From Blastocatellia bacterium (GTDB lineage: Bacteria > Acidobacteriota > Blastocatellia > Pyrinomonadales > Pyrinomonadaceae), in assembly GCA_016789145.1 (NCBI GenBank), contig JAEUQI010000002.1, positions 1-64,000 of the forward strand: a stretch of 64,000 nt of DNA. Reading direction: 5' to 3'. Made by a program: the position numbers and the translations under genes. Every line of letters starts with the position of its first letter. The first letter of the stretch is position 1. Of this stretch, positions 61,716 to 64,000 are shown one piece after another. The notes beneath the pieces were generated by a model, which was not told where the DNA came from, did no database searches, and worked only from the letters and a program-made list of their open reading frames with translations.

Positions 61716-61779
61716 CGTTTAGGTCAGGCCGTTTTGCCTTCATTGAGACAGTGCGGCCGTTCAGCGCAAAAAGACATCA

Positions 61780-62400
61780 TCATCCGATTAGTTTCTGCAA
61801 TTTTTTCAAACACCGGGAGCGCAGCGGACTAATGCTTGTCTCGCCAACGCCGATCTGCGCGGCCACCTCTGCATAGCTTGCGGCCGTGTCCTGAAGATAT
61901 ATCATCGACACGATCTCACGGCAGCGCTCGTCGAGTTCATTTACCGCAGTTCGGATCAGATGTTGTTCTTCTAGTTCGATCAGCAGATCATCGGACAATG
62001 GTGCGGCGTCGGGAATAGAGTTGAGTTCGTTTTCAAGCTCTTCGTCAGTTGCCGGAGAATAATGGCCCTTACGCCCGCGGATCACGGCCCATGTCTTGAA
62101 CTTCGCGGTCGTCACGATCCACGAACGAATGCGTTCGGGCTGTTCGATCTTGTCCAGCTTCTCGACTAATGTCACGAATACTTCCTGAAACACGTCCGCC
62201 GCCTGTTCGTCGGTAAGGCCCGCACGTCGTGGAATTGCGTATATCAACCGCTGATAACGATCGACAAGCTCGTCCCACGCCGCATGTTCGCCGCGGCGGC
62301 AACGCGCAACGATTGCCGCATCGTCGCGGCCGACTGCGTCGTCTAATAGGCTGATCTTGTCGTCGTTATTATCGGACACCAGACATTGATAGTGAGACAA
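61780..62400 (-). CDS. ECF-type RNA polymerase sigma factor
   Basis: A 206-residue sigma-70-family factor. Region 2 is seen in ELVDRYQRLIYAIPRRAGLT and EQAADVFQEVFVTLVEKLDK with IRSWIVTTAKFKTWAVIRGR; region 4 is the helix-turn-helix ERCREIVSMIYLQDTAASYA followed by QIGVGETSISPLRSRCLKKL. It lacks regions 1.1 and 3, as ECF factors do. The start is uncertain: TTG at 62400 or GTG at 62379, neither with a ribosome site. It heads a minus-strand row ending in TPR-CHAT and subtilisin genes, and is divergent from murA. Auto-control through its own promoter is usual in this group but not shown here. Confidence 0.93.
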   Translation of the reverse strand: MSHYQCLVSDNNDDKISLLDDAVGRDDAAIVARCRRGEHAAWDELVDRYQRLIYAIPRRAGLTDEQAADVFQEVFVTLVEKLDKIEQPERIRSWIVTTAKFKTWAVIRGRKGHYSPATDEELENELNSIPDAAPLSDDLLIELEEQHLIRTAVNELDERCREIVSMIYLQDTAASYAEVAAQIGVGETSISPLRSRCLKKLQKLIG

Positions 62401-62499
62401 TGTGCGAAATTTCGCAATTCAAAACGGCTGGTTAGTGCCTAGGTTTTTAAGGCCTTGTGATAAGATTTCATTCTTGCATCTATAACGGTTGCTTACACT

Positions 62500-63783
62500 A
62501 TGGATAAGTTTTTAGTGCGAGGCGGCACGCCTCTGAATGGAAAGATCGAGATAAGCGGTGCGAAGAATTCGGCATTGCCGTGTCTCGCTGCGACGCTACT
62601 GTCGGCTGAAACGGTCACGCTGCACAATGTTCCTTATGTTAAGGACCTGATCACGTTTCGCCGCTTGCTCGAAGACCTCGGAGCAACGGCGCTGACGCCC
62701 GAGTTGCGGACTCATAAGATAAATGCATCGAATGTGCAGATCTACGAAGCTCCATACGAGCTCGTAAAGACAATGCGTGCGAGCGTCTTGGCTCTGGGGC
62801 CTTTGCTCGCACGTTTCGGCCAAGCAAAGGTTAGCCTGCCCGGCGGCTGTGCGATCGGTACGCGGCCGATCGACCTGCATCTTAAGGCGTTCGAACAACT
62901 CGGTGCCGTAGTTTCGCTCGAATCCGGCGACGTCGTAGCCCGAGCACCAAAAGGCCGCCTCGTTGGAGCCGATGTTGATTTTGAGAAAGTCACCGTTACG
63001 GGCACTGAAAACGTAATGATGGCGGCGTCATTGGCTGAGGGACGAACGACTATCCACAACGCAGCACAAGAACCTGAGATCGACGACCTCGCGGAATTGC
63101 TCAACAAAATGGGAGCTCGCATTCGCGGTGCCGGAACTCCGACGATCGAGATCGATGGTGTCGAAGCACTTGGTTCGGCAGAGCATACGATCATTCCCGA
63201 CCGTATCGAAACCGGCACGTTCATCGTCGCAGCCGCGATCACAGGCGGCGAACTCGAGATAAAAAGCTGCCGTCCCGAGCATCTTGTCGCCGTTATCGAT
63301 AAGCTTCGCGAAGCAGGCGTCGACATCGAGTTGCTAAATCAAAGCACGCTCAAGGTAAGTCGTTCGGCGTCAGGGCTCAAGGCTGTCGATGTCACGACCG
63401 AGCCGCATCCGCTGTTCCCGACCGATATGCAGGCTCAATATATGGCGTTGATGACCCAGGCAGAAGGCGTGTCGAATGTCGTCGAAACGATTTTTGAAAA
63501 TCGATTCATGCACGCTTCCGAACTGATCCGAATGGGCGCGAACATTGCTATTCACGGCAATACCGCCACCGTTACGGGACCGACGAAACTGATGGGAGCC
63601 AAGATCATCGCGTCTGATCTGCGTGCATCGGCATCCCTTGTGCTTGCCGCGTTGTGTGCTGACGGTGAGACGCTGATCGACCGTGTTTACCACATCGACC
63701 GCGGCTACGAGACGATCGTACGTAAACTCCGCAGCCTAGGAGCCAATATCGAGCGAATTTCGGAATCTGCCGCTTCGGCGTGA
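62500..63783 (+). CDS. murA: UDP-N-acetylglucosamine 1-carboxyvinyltransferase
   Basis: First committed step of peptidoglycan synthesis: transfers enolpyruvate from PEP to UDP-GlcNAc. 427 residues, standard length. Key features: [20 protein letters not shown] with the substrate-binding Lys22-Asn23, the catalytic Cys117 in [13 protein letters not shown] (so a fosfomycin-sensitive type by motif) and the C-terminal [20 protein letters not shown]. It is an inside-out alpha/beta barrel enzyme of the cytosol. The HIT-family gene follows 45 bases later in the same direction. Confidence 0.97.
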   Translation: MDKFLVRGGTPLNGKIEISGAKNSALPCLAATLLSAETVTLHNVPYVKDLITFRRLLEDLGATALTPELRTHKINASNVQIYEAPYELVKTMRASVLALGPLLARFGQAKVSLPGGCAIGTRPIDLHLKAFEQLGAVVSLESGDVVARAPKGRLVGADVDFEKVTVTGTENVMMAASLAEGRTTIHNAAQEPEIDDLAELLNKMGARIRGAGTPTIEIDGVEALGSAEHTIIPDRIETGTFIVAAAITGGELEIKSCRPEHLVAVIDKLREAGVDIELLNQSTLKVSRSASGLKAVDVTTEPHPLFPTDMQAQYMALMTQAEGVSNVVETIFENRFMHASELIRMGANIAIHGNTATVTGPTKLMGAKIIASDLRASASLVLAALCADGETLIDRVYHIDRGYETIVRKLRSLGANIERISESAASA

Positions 63784-63828
63784 ATTAACATTACGGCAAC
63801 GCCTGTGATTTAATATCATCAAAGAAGA

Positions 63829-64000
63829 ATGAGCGATAAAGACTGTATTTTTTGTAAGATCGCAAGCGGTGATATTCCTGCGGCAAAGGTTTTTGAAGAT
63901 GAGCATTGCCTCGCCTTCAACGATATCGAGCCGCAGGCACCTACGCATATTCTCATCATTCCGCGAAAGCACATTGCATCCCTCGACAAGGCAAAAGAAT
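63829..64000 (+). CDS. HIT-family (HINT-like) nucleotide hydrolase, 3' truncated
   Basis: Starts with an ATG at 63829, preceded by AAAGAAG, and runs off the window end; 57 codons are visible. The N-terminus SDKDCIFCKIASGDIPAAKV with the CxxC zinc site and HILIIPRKHIASL is typical of HINT-type proteins. The catalytic HxHxH motif would lie beyond the window. Role: AMP-conjugate hydrolase. Confidence 0.9.
   Translation, partial: MSDKDCIFCKIASGDIPAAKVFEDEHCLAFNDIEPQAPTHILIIPRKHIASLDKAKE

Noticed and set aside
56962-62400. Type III-E CRISPR (Craspase) locus
   Set aside because: TPR-CHAT and a sigma factor are present, but there is no Cas7-11, no other Cas gene and no repeat-spacer array in the window.

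Overview
The window looks like chromosomal DNA of an Acidobacteriota bacterium, most likely Blastocatellia/Pyrinomonadales-like. This is inferred from Oar-like TonB-dependent receptors with N-terminal carboxypeptidase-regulatory domains, a fused branched-chain-type E1 dehydrogenase, DUF2277, several secreted proteins with Thr/Pro-rich linkers, TPR-CHAT proteins and balanced GC with tight operons. No plasmid, prophage or CRISPR hallmark is visible. No 16S or other decisive marker is present, so the placement is tentative.

Layout. 1-4953: two outer-membrane TonB-type receptors, the first cut by the window edge. 5410-6987: an RhlE-like RNA helicase with a small CxxC/Tudor-like partner. 7074-7433: DUF883-like membrane anchor. 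7654-16018: a six-gene efflux operon (TetR, membrane-fusion lipoprotein, HAE1-type RND pump, isoprenylcysteine-methyltransferase-like protein, TolC-like channel, quinone oxidoreductase) preceded by a promoter and two palindromic operators. 16015-21405: SDR, fused E1, a 475-bp inverted-repeat element carrying a GxxExxY nuclease, an AlkZ-related protein and a cystatin-like secreted protein. 21439-25430: tRNA-Leu, YggS/YggT/DUF167 cluster, YebC. 25431-26048: a noncoding stretch with a candidate small RNA and repeat copy A. 26049-33311 (minus strand): ankyrin/VOC/DUF2277/hydrolase genes, then phenylalanine-tyrosine catabolism (hmgA, hppD, phhA) interleaved with two GNATs, one strongly AAC(3)-I-like. 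33493-35571: two Lrp/AsnC regulators and a beta-lactamase-fold hydrolase. 35568-43819: secreted CHAT protein, cupin, glycine-rich protein, gltX, DUF421, repeat copy B and a membrane-anchored LuxR/DUF4199 operon; then tRNA-Ser. 44104-54112: barrel protein, large hybrid sensor kinase, MFS pump, M61 peptidase, propeller lipoprotein, DinB-like protein. 54291-62400 (minus): VCBS/CHRD secreted protein, repeat copy C, then an ECF sigma - small protein - TPR-CHAT - subtilisin gene row. 62500-64000: murA and the start of a HIT-family gene.

Main points for a second look: (i) the ECF sigma/161-aa protein/TPR-CHAT protease/subtilisin row, whose composition recalls the sigma-Csx30-TPR-CHAT signalling arm of type III-E CRISPR but with no CRISPR parts; (ii) a compact inverted-repeat element with a predicted PD-(D/E)XK nuclease and a candidate 5-bp target duplication; (iii) a family of three dispersed intergenic repeats, each with a promoter-like sequence, a palindrome and helically phased TGGAACG motifs; (iv) the AAC(3)-I-like acetyltransferase and the cystatin-like protein. 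All assignments come from reading the sequence by eye; no database search was possible.
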